A stretch of DNA of 64,000 nt from Merdimonas faecigallinarum (GTDB lineage Bacteria; Bacillota; Clostridia; Lachnospirales; Lachnospiraceae). The DNA lies in assembly GCA_019119285.1 (NCBI GenBank), contig DWXJ01000067.1, positions 9,838 to 73,837 of the forward strand, in the 5' to 3' direction. Of the stretch, positions 32,832 to 41,723 are shown in pieces; positions within the stretch are counted from its first letter, which is position 1; each line of letters starts with the position of its first letter. Position numbers and translations under genes: made by a program. Below the pieces are notes generated by a model. It did no database searches, was not told the DNA's origin, and saw only the letters and a list, made by a program, of their open reading frames with translations.

Positions 32832-35114
32832 TTATCCTCTGTAGTAATTGATCAGGCAGCCTTTGGTGATGATCTCACGCTCTGCGTCAGTCATGTCGCC
32901 CAGCTTAAAGGTCACTTCCGCAAGATCTTCGCCTTTCACCGCGTATGCTTTTACTTCCGCCGCTTTTTCGGCGATCGCTTTGCGGATCTCCGGCACGAAG
33001 ATGTAATCGCCGTTCGCGAAGCTTAAGTGCTCGTGGTCTTCCTCTGTAATGAACGGCAACATGCCCCAGTTGATCAAATTAGAGCGGTACCGCTTGGTGG
33101 CATATTCATTGGCGATATTCGCCCAGCCGCCCAGTACTTTCTGGCAGGAAGCCGCCTGCTCTCTGGCGGACCCGTCGCCCGGCTTTACTGCAAAGATGGT
33201 GCTGCCGATGCCGAGATTTCCTTCCCCTGCCTCCGGGAACTTCGTCTTTACCGCAGCCATCACCGACTTTAACTCTTCCAGCACTTCTAGCGGACAGGTT
33301 CCTTCCTCTATGGCCTTCTGCGCCTTCTGTACCTCTTTGGCGCGCCCCACATAAGCCGGATCCTTTCTGGACAGGGCAAATTCCGCCAGCCCTAGCGGAT
33401 TGGAACGGTAGGAGGAAGTCTCGCCGGACGGGATCAGCTCATCGGTGGTGGTCACCGGATCATGGATCTCAGACACCACTTTCAAAAGCAGATTCTCCGG
33501 AAGCGCCGGCATAGACGGCCAGTCCTTGATGTTCGGTCCGAATTTGATCTTTACACTGGGATCTGCCACGCCCTTGCTGTCAAAGACACGGTTGGCATAA
33601 ATGTTCCGGTCAAAATGATAGGTTCTTCCTTTGTATTCTACATCCATATCTGTCGCAGGCGTCAGGAAGCCCTTGTTGGCCGCAGTCGCCGCGATCGATC
33701 TTGCGTCCATCAGCGCTACAGATGCGATCTGTCCGCTCTGCAGCTTGGATCCTTCCCGGTTGGGGAAGTTTCTGGTGGAGTGACGGATGGAAAATGCGTT
33801 GTTGGCCGGAGTGTCTCCCGCGCCAAAGCAGGGGCCGCAGAACGCTGTCTTCAGGATCGCTCCCGCCTCCATCAGATCCGCCGCCGCGCCGTTTTTGATC
33901 AATTCCATGTAGATCGGCGTGCTGGCCGGATAGACGCTGAAGGTAAATTCATCCGCGCCGATGTAATGACCGCGGATCAGATCCGCCGCCGCACAGATAT
34001 TTTCAAATCCGCCGCCTGCGCAGCCGGCAATGATTCCCTGGTCTACATACAGTTTTCCGTCCACGATCTTATCCTGCAGAGAATAGTCTACCGCGCCGTC
34101 CAGGCTGACCAGCGCCTTCTGCTCCACATCATGAAGGATATCTTTTAAGTTTGCATTCACTTCTTCAATGGTGTAGGTATTGGACGGATGGAACGGCATG
34201 GCGATCATGGGCCGGATCTCGCTTAAGTTTACATAGACCATACCGTCATAGTACGCCACATCCCCCGGATTTAATTCTTTGTAATCTTCTTCTCTTCCGT
34301 GGATCTCGTAGAATTCCCGGATCTTCTCATCCGTTTTCCAGATGGAGGACAGGCAGGTCGTCTCGGTCGTCATTACATCAATGCCGATCCGGAAGTCCGC
34401 GCTCAGCTTCTCTACGCCCGGTCCCACAAACTCCATCACTTTATTGTTTACATAGCCATTAGAAAATGTCGCGCCGATGATTGCAAGAGCCACATCCTGA
34501 GGACCGACTCCCTTTACCGGTTCGCCGTCCAGGTAAATGCCGATCACCTGCGGCATCTTGATATCATAAGTTTTATTCAGAAGCTGTTTTACCAGCTCCG
34601 GCCCGCCTTCTCCCATGGCCATGGTTCCCAGCGCCCCGTAACGGGTGTGGCTGTCCGAGCCAAGGATCATCTTTCCGCCGCCGGCCAGCATCTCCCTTGC
34701 ATACTGGTGGATCACCGCCTGATGGGGCGGTACGTAGACCCCGCCGTACTTCTTGGCGCAGGTCAGGCCAAACATGTGGTCATCCTCATTGATGGTGCCG
34801 CCTACCGCGCACAGAGAATTGTGGCAGTTTGTCAGCACGTAGGGGATCGGAAACTTCTCCAGACCGGAAGCTCTCGCCGTCTGGATGATCCCGACAAAGG
34901 TAATGTCATGGGAGGTCAGCTTATCAAACCTGATCTGCAGTTTCTCCATCGTTCCGGATGTATTGTGTTCCTCAAGGATCCGGTATGCCATGGTATTTTT
35001 TGCCGCTTCTTCTTTCGAAACTTCCCTGCCTGTACGCAGTCCGATCTCCTGTCCGCTTTCCACGATCTCTATTCCGTGCAGGAGATAAACACCTGCGTCA
35101 TATAATTGAATCAT
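32832..35114 (-). CDS. Aconitase-family hydratase (YbhJ-like)
   Basis: 760 residues. Aconitase-type Fe-S dehydratase: GSDSHTRYGALGTMAMG, the cluster cysteines in IIAGCAGGGFENI and FCGPCFGAGDTPANN, the FPNREGSKL segment, and the swivel domain after residue 560. It is shorter than AcnA (about 890) and resembles E. coli YbhJ, a hydratase of unknown substrate. It follows a PucR/CdaR-type regulator by 24 bases, so it may act in sugar-diacid or organic-acid use instead of the TCA cycle. No isocitrate dehydrogenase or citrate synthase is nearby. Confidence 0.85.
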   Translation of the reverse strand: MIQLYDAGVYLLHGIEIVESGQEIGLRTGREVSKEEAAKNTMAYRILEEHNTSGTMEKLQIRFDKLTSHDITFVGIIQTARASGLEKFPIPYVLTNCHNSLCAVGGTINEDDHMFGLTCAKKYGGVYVPPHQAVIHQYAREMLAGGGKMILGSDSHTRYGALGTMAMGEGGPELVKQLLNKTYDIKMPQVIGIYLDGEPVKGVGPQDVALAIIGATFSNGYVNNKVMEFVGPGVEKLSADFRIGIDVMTTETTCLSSIWKTDEKIREFYEIHGREEDYKELNPGDVAYYDGMVYVNLSEIRPMIAMPFHPSNTYTIEEVNANLKDILHDVEQKALVSLDGAVDYSLQDKIVDGKLYVDQGIIAGCAGGGFENICAAADLIRGHYIGADEFTFSVYPASTPIYMELIKNGAAADLMEAGAILKTAFCGPCFGAGDTPANNAFSIRHSTRNFPNREGSKLQSGQIASVALMDARSIAATAANKGFLTPATDMDVEYKGRTYHFDRNIYANRVFDSKGVADPSVKIKFGPNIKDWPSMPALPENLLLKVVSEIHDPVTTTDELIPSGETSSYRSNPLGLAEFALSRKDPAYVGRAKEVQKAQKAIEEGTCPLEVLEELKSVMAAVKTKFPEAGEGNLGIGSTIFAVKPGDGSAREQAASCQKVLGGWANIANEYATKRYRSNLINWGMLPFITEEDHEHLSFANGDYIFVPEIRKAIAEKAAEVKAYAVKGEDLAEVTFKLGDMTDAEREIITKGCLINYYRG

Positions 35115-35138
35115 TCTTACGCTCCTCCTTGTCTGTCA

Positions 35139-36224
35139 TTATTCTTTGTCTCGCAAATCTCTCATATGGTCCGCCACCATCATGGCGATCTTAAAGGTCA
35201 GGGCGTCCTCAAAGATCCGGACGTCCAGCCCTGTTTTTTTCTGGATCTTCTCCAGCCGGTACACCAGCGTATTCCGGTGTACAAACAGCTTTCTTGCTGT
35301 CTCGGAGATATTCAGGTTATTATCAAAGAAAGTATAAACGGTAGCCAGTTCTTCATCTTCGAACCGCTCCTCCGCGCCATGCTCAAAGACTTCTTTTAAA
35401 AACATTTCGCAGAGCGACGGCGGAAGCTGATGGATCAGTCTTCCGATCCCCAGTTCATTGTAAGCCAGAATATTTTTCTCCACATAGAAGACCCGGCCTA
35501 CCTGCAGCGCCAGATCCGCCTCCTTGTAGGAACGGGAAACATCCTTTAATTCCTCCACAATGGTTCCGTAGGCCACCCGCACGCCTACCATGGCCTCCAT
35601 GTTCAACGTGTCCGTAATCTCATGGGCGATATGGTTCAGGCTGGTGTAATCATCCGTGGCCTCCAGGGCCTTTACCAGGATTACATGCCGTTCGTCCACC
35701 GCTGTTACAAAATCCCGCATACCGGTGGCGTAGAGGCCTCTCATGGTCTCCAGGATCATGGTCTCTCCCTCGTTCTTGGATTCGATCAGGAATACCACCC
35801 GTTTTAACTCCACCGGGATCTTCATTTTCTTGGCCTGGTTGTAAACGTCCACCACCAGAAGGTTGTCCAGGATCAGGTTCTGGATGAAACGGTTTTTATC
35901 CATTCTGTCCTTGTAGGCGATCAGTAGATTGGAGATCTGACTGGCGCCGAATCTTCCGGCCAGTATGGCTTCTGTTCCTTCTCCTTCCACCCCCAGCACG
36001 TACACCGGTTCGTCATCTTCCCGGATCAGGTAAAAGCTGACGCCTTCCCTGACAAGTTCGTCTACTTCCTCCTGGCCGAACTCTGCCGCGGCAGACTCCC
36101 ACGCGGTCATCTTCTCGCTGGTCATGACCAGGCAGACTCCCTTTTTATCCCAGACGGCACACTCTACATTGCCGATTCTTTTCACATCCTGCACGGCTCT
36201 GTGCAGCAACTGATTTGAAAGCAC
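35139..36224 (-). CDS. PucR/CdaR-type transcriptional regulator
   Basis: 361 residues. N-terminal diacid-recognition-like region (RAVQDVKRIGNVECAVWDKKG, about residues 1-130), a GGDEF-like middle, and a C-terminal PucR helix-turn-helix (TVYTFFDNNLNISETARKLFVHRNTLVYRLEKI). CdaR-type regulators respond to sugar diacids such as glycerate. The start is the GTG at 36224 behind AGGAGGG; the reading from 36293 runs into the promoter. It is first in the unit with the hydratase. Confidence 0.87.
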   Translation of the reverse strand: MLSNQLLHRAVQDVKRIGNVECAVWDKKGVCLVMTSEKMTAWESAAAEFGQEEVDELVREGVSFYLIREDDEPVYVLGVEGEGTEAILAGRFGASQISNLLIAYKDRMDKNRFIQNLILDNLLVVDVYNQAKKMKIPVELKRVVFLIESKNEGETMILETMRGLYATGMRDFVTAVDERHVILVKALEATDDYTSLNHIAHEITDTLNMEAMVGVRVAYGTIVEELKDVSRSYKEADLALQVGRVFYVEKNILAYNELGIGRLIHQLPPSLCEMFLKEVFEHGAEERFEDEELATVYTFFDNNLNISETARKLFVHRNTLVYRLEKIQKKTGLDVRIFEDALTFKIAMMVADHMRDLRDKE

Positions 36225-36263
36225 GCGGATCCCTCCTGTTCTTTGCTTGATCTTCTGCGTTCT

Positions 36264-36293
36264 ATAATACCATACACCCGCGGGGGTGTACAA
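36264..36293 (-). promoter_or_regulatory. Promoter with an operator-like palindrome, PucR-hydratase unit
   Basis: TTGTAC (36288-36293), 18-base spacer, TATTAT (36264-36269). A 7-4-7 inverted repeat TACACCC-GCGG-GGGTGTA (36273-36290) fills the spacer, so a bound regulator would block polymerase. Autoregulation by the adjacent PucR protein is a reasonable guess. Confidence 0.6.
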
Positions 36294-36295
36294 GT

Positions 36296-36326
36296 AAAAA
36301 GGGGACCCCGCTTTTACGGGATCCCC
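36296..36326 (-). terminator. Intrinsic terminator after the MsmX-type ATPase gene
   Basis: Stem GGGGATCCCG / CGGGGTCCCC followed by TTTTT on the minus strand, directly before the PucR promoter. Confidence 0.85.
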
Positions 36327-36343
36327 TGACCTGTCTCTTCAGA

Positions 36344-37456
36344 CTAGTTTGTGATTGTCTTCTCTGTTTCTTTGTCAAATACATGGATCTTGTCAGCATC
36401 CAGTGCAAATTTAACGGTATCGCCGCTTCTTGCTGATGTTTTTGGATCTACTCTTGCAGTCATGCTGGAGCCTTCATAGTCGAAGTACAGAAGTGCTTCT
36501 GCACCGAGCATCTCGTATACACGGATCTTAGCTTCGATCACGGTGTCAGGAGAAGCCTGGATGAATTCTGCCTCATCGTGAAGGTCTTCCGGACGGATAC
36601 CAAGAACAACTGTCTTTCCTGCATAGCCGCCGTCTTTGAGTGCTTTTGCTTTTGCAGCCGGAAGTACGATGGTGTGAGGTCCTGTTACAAGAGAAACCTT
36701 GTCTCCCTCAACCTTGCACTCTGCATCGATAAAGTTCATCTGCGGAGATCCGATGAATCCTGCAACGAACATGTTGCACGGTGCATCATACAGTGTCTGC
36801 GGTGTATCTACCTGCTGAACAACACCAGCGTTCATAACTACGATTCTGGTACCCAGGGTCATAGCCTCTGTCTGGTCGTGTGTTACATAGATGATGGTTG
36901 TTCCCAGTCTCTGATGAAGTTTGGAGATCTCTACACGCATCTGTCCACGCAGTTTTGCGTCCAGGTTGGAAAGAGGCTCGTCCATCAGGAATACCTTAGG
37001 ATTACGAACGATCGCACGTCCCATAGCAACACGCTGTCTCTGTCCACCGGAAAGAGCCTTCGGCTTACGATCCAGAAGAGCTTCCAGGTCAAGGATCTTG
37101 GCAGCTTCGCGAACCATCTTGTCGATCTGGTCCTTCGGAACTTTTCTCAGCTTCAGACCGAATGCCATGTTGTCATATACGGTCATGTGCGGATACAGAG
37201 CGTAGTTCTGGAATACCATCGCGATATCTCTGTCTTTCGGCTCTACGTCATTTACAACCTTGTCGCCGATCTTCAGCTCACCGGAGGTGATATCTTCCAG
37301 ACCAGCTACCATACGAAGTGTGGTGGATTTTCCACATCCGGAAGGTCCTACGAAGATGATGAATTCTTTATCTTCAATCTCAAGATTGAAATCTTTTACA
37401 GCTTCAAATCCGTTCGGATAAGTTTTGTTAATGTGTTTCAGTGATAAACTTGCCAT
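36344..37456 (-). CDS. MsmX/UgpC-type sugar ABC transporter ATPase
   Basis: 370 residues. ATPase domain with Walker A GPSGCGKST, signature ALSGGQRQRVAMGRAI, Walker B VFLMDEPLSNLDAKLR, and the H-loop YVTHDQTEAMTLG. It is followed by a MalK-type C-terminal OB/TOBE domain (VVLGIRPEDLHD). In Firmicutes one such standalone ATPase energises several sugar importers whose permease operons lack an ATPase, which fits the absence of permeases here. Its own terminator makes it monocistronic. Confidence 0.92.
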   Translation of the reverse strand: MASLSLKHINKTYPNGFEAVKDFNLEIEDKEFIIFVGPSGCGKSTTLRMVAGLEDITSGELKIGDKVVNDVEPKDRDIAMVFQNYALYPHMTVYDNMAFGLKLRKVPKDQIDKMVREAAKILDLEALLDRKPKALSGGQRQRVAMGRAIVRNPKVFLMDEPLSNLDAKLRGQMRVEISKLHQRLGTTIIYVTHDQTEAMTLGTRIVVMNAGVVQQVDTPQTLYDAPCNMFVAGFIGSPQMNFIDAECKVEGDKVSLVTGPHTIVLPAAKAKALKDGGYAGKTVVLGIRPEDLHDEAEFIQASPDTVIEAKIRVYEMLGAEALLYFDYEGSSMTARVDPKTSARSGDTVKFALDADKIHVFDKETEKTITN

Positions 37457-37595
37457 TGTATCTTCCTCCTAAAAAAACTTTCGTTTTCACTAACTGTTAC
37501 CAAGTATAGTAAACTTTCCGGATTTTCGAAATACCCAAGTTGAACAATCTTTTTTCACGAATCTATACAAGTTGACCAACACCTGCCTGCTGCCC

Positions 37596-38435
37596 TTATT
37601 GCAGCAGCGCCCGGTAGACCTCCCGTTTCCCGATCCCCCGGTCCTTTGCCACCTGTTTCATGGCTTCCTTTCTGTCCATTCCCTCTGACAGATATTTTTC
37701 CATATGTTCTTCCAGGGTCATTTCCTCCCACTGCATTTGCTCCTCGCGCCGGATCTCCTCCCGGCTCTTTCCGGCGATCACCAGCACGCACTCGCCCTTT
37801 GGCTCCTGCTCCTCATAATAAGAAACCGCTCCGGACAGGGTATTTTCATAGACTGTTTCATGCTTCTTAGTCAGCTCCCGGCACACCCGGACCTGCCGGT
37901 CTCCCAGTGTTTCCAGAAGCAGGCGCAGCGTCTTGACCAGCCTGTGGGGCGCCTCGTAAAGGACGATGGTCCTGGTCTCCTGCTTCAGTTCTTCCAGGAT
38001 CTGCTGCCGCTCCTTTTTCTCTGTGGGAAGAAAGGCCTCAAAAGCAAATCTCCTGGTGGAAAGTCCGGAGATGGTAAGCGCCGTCACGCAGGCCGCCGCT
38101 CCCGGCACTGCCGTCACCGGGATTCCTTCCTCCCGGCACATCCGCACCAGTTCTTCTCCGGGATCCGAGATCCCGGGCGTCCCCGCGTCCGTGATCAGGG
38201 CAATGTCTGTGCCTTCCCGCAGCTTTTCCACCAGTTTTCTGCCCTTTTCTATCTTATTATATTCGTGGTAACTGGTCATGGGCGTTTTGATCTCAAAATG
38301 ATTCAACAGCCGGATGCTGTTGCGGGTATCCTCTGCCGCGATGAGATCCACTTCCTTTAAAATGCGCACGCACCGGAAGGTCATATCCTCCAGATTCCCG
38401 ATCGGCGTCGCGCACAGATACAATGTCCCTGCCAT
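37596..38435 (-). CDS. rsmI: 16S rRNA (cytidine-1402-2'-O)-methyltransferase
   Basis: 279 residues, tetrapyrrole-methylase fold. Motifs: LYLCATPIGNLEDMTFR, AEDTRNSIRLLNHF, LITDAGTPGISDPGEELV, and LPTEKKERQQIL. It modifies C1402 in the decoding centre. It closes the yaaO-to-rsmI cluster, 48 bases after trmN6. Confidence 0.95.
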   Translation of the reverse strand: MAGTLYLCATPIGNLEDMTFRCVRILKEVDLIAAEDTRNSIRLLNHFEIKTPMTSYHEYNKIEKGRKLVEKLREGTDIALITDAGTPGISDPGEELVRMCREEGIPVTAVPGAAACVTALTISGLSTRRFAFEAFLPTEKKERQQILEELKQETRTIVLYEAPHRLVKTLRLLLETLGDRQVRVCRELTKKHETVYENTLSGAVSYYEEQEPKGECVLVIAGKSREEIRREEQMQWEEMTLEEHMEKYLSEGMDRKEAMKQVAKDRGIGKREVYRALLQ

Positions 38436-38483
38436 ATCCTGCTCCTCTCTTCCACCTGATCCTGCCTGCAGTCTGGCAAAATC

Positions 38484-39251
38484 CTACTCTCCATACAGCG
38501 CTCTTAGTTCCCCGGTATAGTTTCCGTCCTTTTCATACACGATAAGGGGCGGCTCGATCTGCATCCTGGGCTTCCCGCCTTTTAAGCCCTCCAGAAGCAC
38601 CATATTGGGTTCTTTATCCACATAGGGATGGACCAGGCGCATCCGTTTCGGTTCCAGTCCGTATCCCGCCATCTTCGCAAGAAGTTCCGGCAGGCGGAAC
38701 GGTCGGTGCACCATATAAAAACGCCCTTTGTCTTTTAAAAGCTTCCCGCTTTCCCGCAGCACGTCGTCAATGGTACAAAGCGCCTCATGCCTGGCCACAT
38801 ACAGGGCCTGATTGTCATTCCGAAGCCCGTGGCCGCCGATCATGTAAGGCGGATTTACCGTAATGACCTCAAAAGAAGCGGCTCCGAAGATAGAAGCTGC
38901 TTCTTTGATGTCCCCTGTTACGATATGGATTTTTTCTTCCAGACCATTGAGCGCCACGCTCCGTCTGGCCATCCCGGCGCTCTCCTCCTGGATCTCCAGG
39001 CCGGTGTAGGAGCTGCCGTCGTATTTTGCTTCCAGAAGAATCGGCAGGATCCCGGTTCCGGTGCCAAGATCCAGCGCCCGTTCGCCCGGCCTCACATGGG
39101 CAAATGCGCTTAAGAGCACTGCGTCCATGCCAAAGCAGAACCGCCCCGGGCTCTGGATGATCCTGCGCCCTTTGATCTGCAGGTCGTCCGAGCGCTCGCC
39201 CGGCCGGATCAGATCCGTCCCCTTCTTCTCGTTTGGTTCGTTATTATTCAT
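38484..39251 (-). CDS. tRNA1(Val) A37 N6-methyltransferase-like protein
   Basis: 255 residues. Class I SAM methyltransferase with DLGTGTGILPILLEAK (SAM loop) and VNPPYM, the N6-adenine-type NPPY catalytic motif. It corresponds to Bacillus YabB / TrmN6. The order holB-yaaT-yabB-rsmI is conserved across Firmicutes. It overlaps ricT by 8 bases. Confidence 0.9.
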   Translation of the reverse strand: MNNNEPNEKKGTDLIRPGERSDDLQIKGRRIIQSPGRFCFGMDAVLLSAFAHVRPGERALDLGTGTGILPILLEAKYDGSSYTGLEIQEESAGMARRSVALNGLEEKIHIVTGDIKEAASIFGAASFEVITVNPPYMIGGHGLRNDNQALYVARHEALCTIDDVLRESGKLLKDKGRFYMVHRPFRLPELLAKMAGYGLEPKRMRLVHPYVDKEPNMVLLEGLKGGKPRMQIEPPLIVYEKDGNYTGELRALYGE

Positions 39252-40155
39252 CGTCTAATTTTGACGCTCCATTCTTTTCTTCCAGGCCTTTGAGTTCCGC
39301 CATCTCCTCTTTGGAGATCTTCACATCTTTCTTCCTGCGGCGGGGCTTAAACTTCAGTTCGCTGGCCTTGTACTCCCGGACTTCCTTTTCATCGTTATCC
39401 AGAGTCACGACCACCTTTACCAGCTGGCGCAGCACATTTACCGCCTGCACGTCTCCTCTCAGCCCTTCCGGCGTGGTCACATGGTCGCCGTTTGCCGGCA
39501 GATGCCGGTTCAGCTCCTCATAGGTCTGTTCCTCATTGGTCAGGCAGCACATCAGTCTGCCGCAGACGCCGGAGATCTTGGTCGGATTTAAGGACAGATT
39601 CTGCTCCTTTGCCATCTTAATGGAAACCGGCGCAAACTCGGACAGATAGGTGTGGCAGCAAAGCTCTCTTCCGCAGATGCCGATGCCGCCCCGGATCTTG
39701 GTCTCATCCCGCACGCCGATCTGCCTGAGTTCGATCCTGGTACGGAACACACTGGCCAGGTCTTTGACCAGCTCCCGGAAATCAATCCGTCCGTCCGCTG
39801 TAAAATAAAACAGCACCTTATTGTTATCGAAAGTATACTCCGCGTCGATCAGCTTCATTTCCAGACCGTGCTTGCGGATCTTTTCCAGACAGATTTCAAA
39901 TGCTTCTTTTTCTTTCTCCCGGTTCTTTTCTTCCCTGCGGATATCGTCCGCTGTGGCGATACGGATCACCGGCTTTAAAGGCTGCTGGATCTTTTCATCT
40001 TCCACCTCCCGGATGCCGGACACCACAGAGCCGAACTCTACGCCTCTTGCAGTCTCCACGATCACCTTGTCCCCGGCGTGGATCTTATATTTCCCCGGTG
40101 CAAAAAAGTATATCTTTCCCGCAGTGCGGAATCTGACGCCTATTACTTTTGTCAT
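39244..40155 (-). CDS. ricT: PSP1-domain protein RicT (YaaT)
   Basis: 303 residues. PSP1 domain in the first half (GVRFRTAGKIYFFAPG, ARGVEFGSVV) and the cysteine cluster GICGRELCCHTYLSEF...ISGVCGRLMCCLTNEE, which in Bacillus binds Fe-S clusters in the RicA/F/T complex. RicT acts on phosphorelay and RNA processing and is needed for efficient sporulation. 4 bases after holB. Confidence 0.93.
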   Translation of the reverse strand: MTKVIGVRFRTAGKIYFFAPGKYKIHAGDKVIVETARGVEFGSVVSGIREVEDEKIQQPLKPVIRIATADDIRREEKNREKEKEAFEICLEKIRKHGLEMKLIDAEYTFDNNKVLFYFTADGRIDFRELVKDLASVFRTRIELRQIGVRDETKIRGGIGICGRELCCHTYLSEFAPVSIKMAKEQNLSLNPTKISGVCGRLMCCLTNEEQTYEELNRHLPANGDHVTTPEGLRGDVQAVNVLRQLVKVVVTLDNDEKEVREYKASELKFKPRRRKKDVKISKEEMAELKGLEEKNGASKLDDE

Positions 40156-40159
40156 ACTG

Positions 40160-41149
40160 TTAATTCTCCTTTATCGTTAAGCACAAAAGCTCCATTACAA
40201 GATCAAAGTTTACATTGGCGCGGAGTCTTGCCTTGGCCGTATCCAGCGCCTTCAGGATCGTCTCGATCCCCTCGTAGGAACTTTTCTTTGCCTGCTCTTT
40301 GATGTAGGAGATCTGTTCCTTGAAAATGACCTTGTCTACTTCTTTTGTTGCTTTATATAACAAGACGTCCCTGTACCAGATCATAATGATATCCAGGTAG
40401 TCTGTGATTTCTAATTTATAGGTTGTGATCCGGCTCACCGCCTGGGCGATCTCGCTGATCTCCATCTCATGGATGTATTTCAGAAGCTGAACCGCTTCCT
40501 CCCGGATCTCATTAAAATGCTCGGAATTCGCCAGCATAATGGCCCGTCCCAGATTGCCCTGGGCAAATGCGGTGCACATATCCGCCTTATAATCCGGCAC
40601 CTGCAGCACTTCCATCAGGTACTTGCGGATCAGGGTGTTGCGGATGTTGCGAAGCTTCAGCATCACGCATCTGGAATTGATGGTGGGAAGAAGGGCCTCC
40701 GCATTTTCTGTCAGGAGCAGGAATACCACGTACTCCGGCGGCTCCTCCAGTGTTTTCAAAAGAGCGTTCTGCGCCTGCTGGGTCATCAGCTCCGCATGGT
40801 CGATGATATACACTTTGTATGGTCCCTGGTAGGGTTTGATCATAACCGTGTCTCCCACCTGGGTCCGGATGTCGTCCACACTGATGGTGCCCGGCTTCTC
40901 GTGGGTCACCCAGAGGATGTCCGGGTGGTTGCCGCTCTCGGCCTGACGGCAGGAATGGCAGGTATTGCAGGGCTCGGATCCGCCCTTTTCACACAACAGC
41001 GTCATGGCAAAGAGGCTTGCCAGCATCTTTTTGCCTGCTCCCCTCTCGCCGTTCATGATATAGGCATGTCCCACCTGTCCATGTTCCACGGCACTCTGAA
41101 TGTATTTTATGATATCCTTATGACCAACTACGTTCTTAAAGCTTCCCAT
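40160..41149 (-). CDS. holB: DNA polymerase III delta-prime subunit
   Basis: 329 residues. Clamp-loader subunit with NGERGAGKKMLASLFA (P-loop) and a zinc module (CNTCHSCRQAESGNHPD); the sensor segment ALLKTLEEPPEYVVFLLLTE follows. It overlaps the kinase gene upstream by 14 bases. Confidence 0.92.
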   Translation of the reverse strand: MGSFKNVVGHKDIIKYIQSAVEHGQVGHAYIMNGERGAGKKMLASLFAMTLLCEKGGSEPCNTCHSCRQAESGNHPDILWVTHEKPGTISVDDIRTQVGDTVMIKPYQGPYKVYIIDHAELMTQQAQNALLKTLEEPPEYVVFLLLTENAEALLPTINSRCVMLKLRNIRNTLIRKYLMEVLQVPDYKADMCTAFAQGNLGRAIMLANSEHFNEIREEAVQLLKYIHEMEISEIAQAVSRITTYKLEITDYLDIIMIWYRDVLLYKATKEVDKVIFKEQISYIKEQAKKSSYEGIETILKALDTAKARLRANVNFDLVMELLCLTIKEN

Positions 41150-41723
41150 ATCGTATTTCCCCTATGATTTCTTCCAAACATTTTTCTTTCTCTTGATTAT
41201 AGAATCGTTTCCCGATCCCCAGCCTCTTCAGATTTTCCTCGGAAAAATCCTTTGTATCCGCCAGAAATCTCCGGCACATCTCCGCGTACTTTGGTTCCGC
41301 CTGGGAACGCTCCCGCTGCAGGGCTCTTGCGAGCCGCTCGCCGTCCTCCACTTCGATGTAGATGGGGACCAACTGCTCTGCCCCGTAGTATTCCCGCATC
41401 TTTTCGTAGGATTCCAGCGTGCCGATCACCAGATAGTCCGACGCCGCCAGATCGATCTGGCCGTCATCGACCGTGGCGTACCGCCACAGACCGCATACGG
41501 TGTGATACCCCCGCTCTTCCACCACCAGCCCCCGGCGTCCGTAGTCGTCCAGGACTTCATCGGTGACAAAGAAATATTCTACGCCGTCCTTCTCTCCCTC
41601 CCGGATGGGACGGGTGGTGTATAAGGTCACAGTCCGAAGCTCCGGCAGAGCCTCTTTGACTTCCTTAAACAGCGTATCCTTTCCGGAAGAACTTTTTCCC
41701 ATCATATAGTATATCTTACCCAT
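41136..41723 (-). CDS. Guanylate-kinase-like NMP kinase
   Basis: 195 residues. P-loop MMGKSSSGKDTL, TRPIREGEKDGVEYFFVT (the guanylate kinase GMP-binding motif), and a lid region with ALQRERSQAEPKYAEMCRR. The P-loop GKSSSGKD differs from the usual GPSGVGKG, so the exact substrate is less certain. It sits where Bacillus has tmk, between the decarboxylase and holB, and overlaps both. Confidence 0.82.
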   Translation of the reverse strand: MGKIYYMMGKSSSGKDTLFKEVKEALPELRTVTLYTTRPIREGEKDGVEYFFVTDEVLDDYGRRGLVVEERGYHTVCGLWRYATVDDGQIDLAASDYLVIGTLESYEKMREYYGAEQLVPIYIEVEDGERLARALQRERSQAEPKYAEMCRRFLADTKDFSEENLKRLGIGKRFYNQEKEKCLEEIIGEIRYGKL

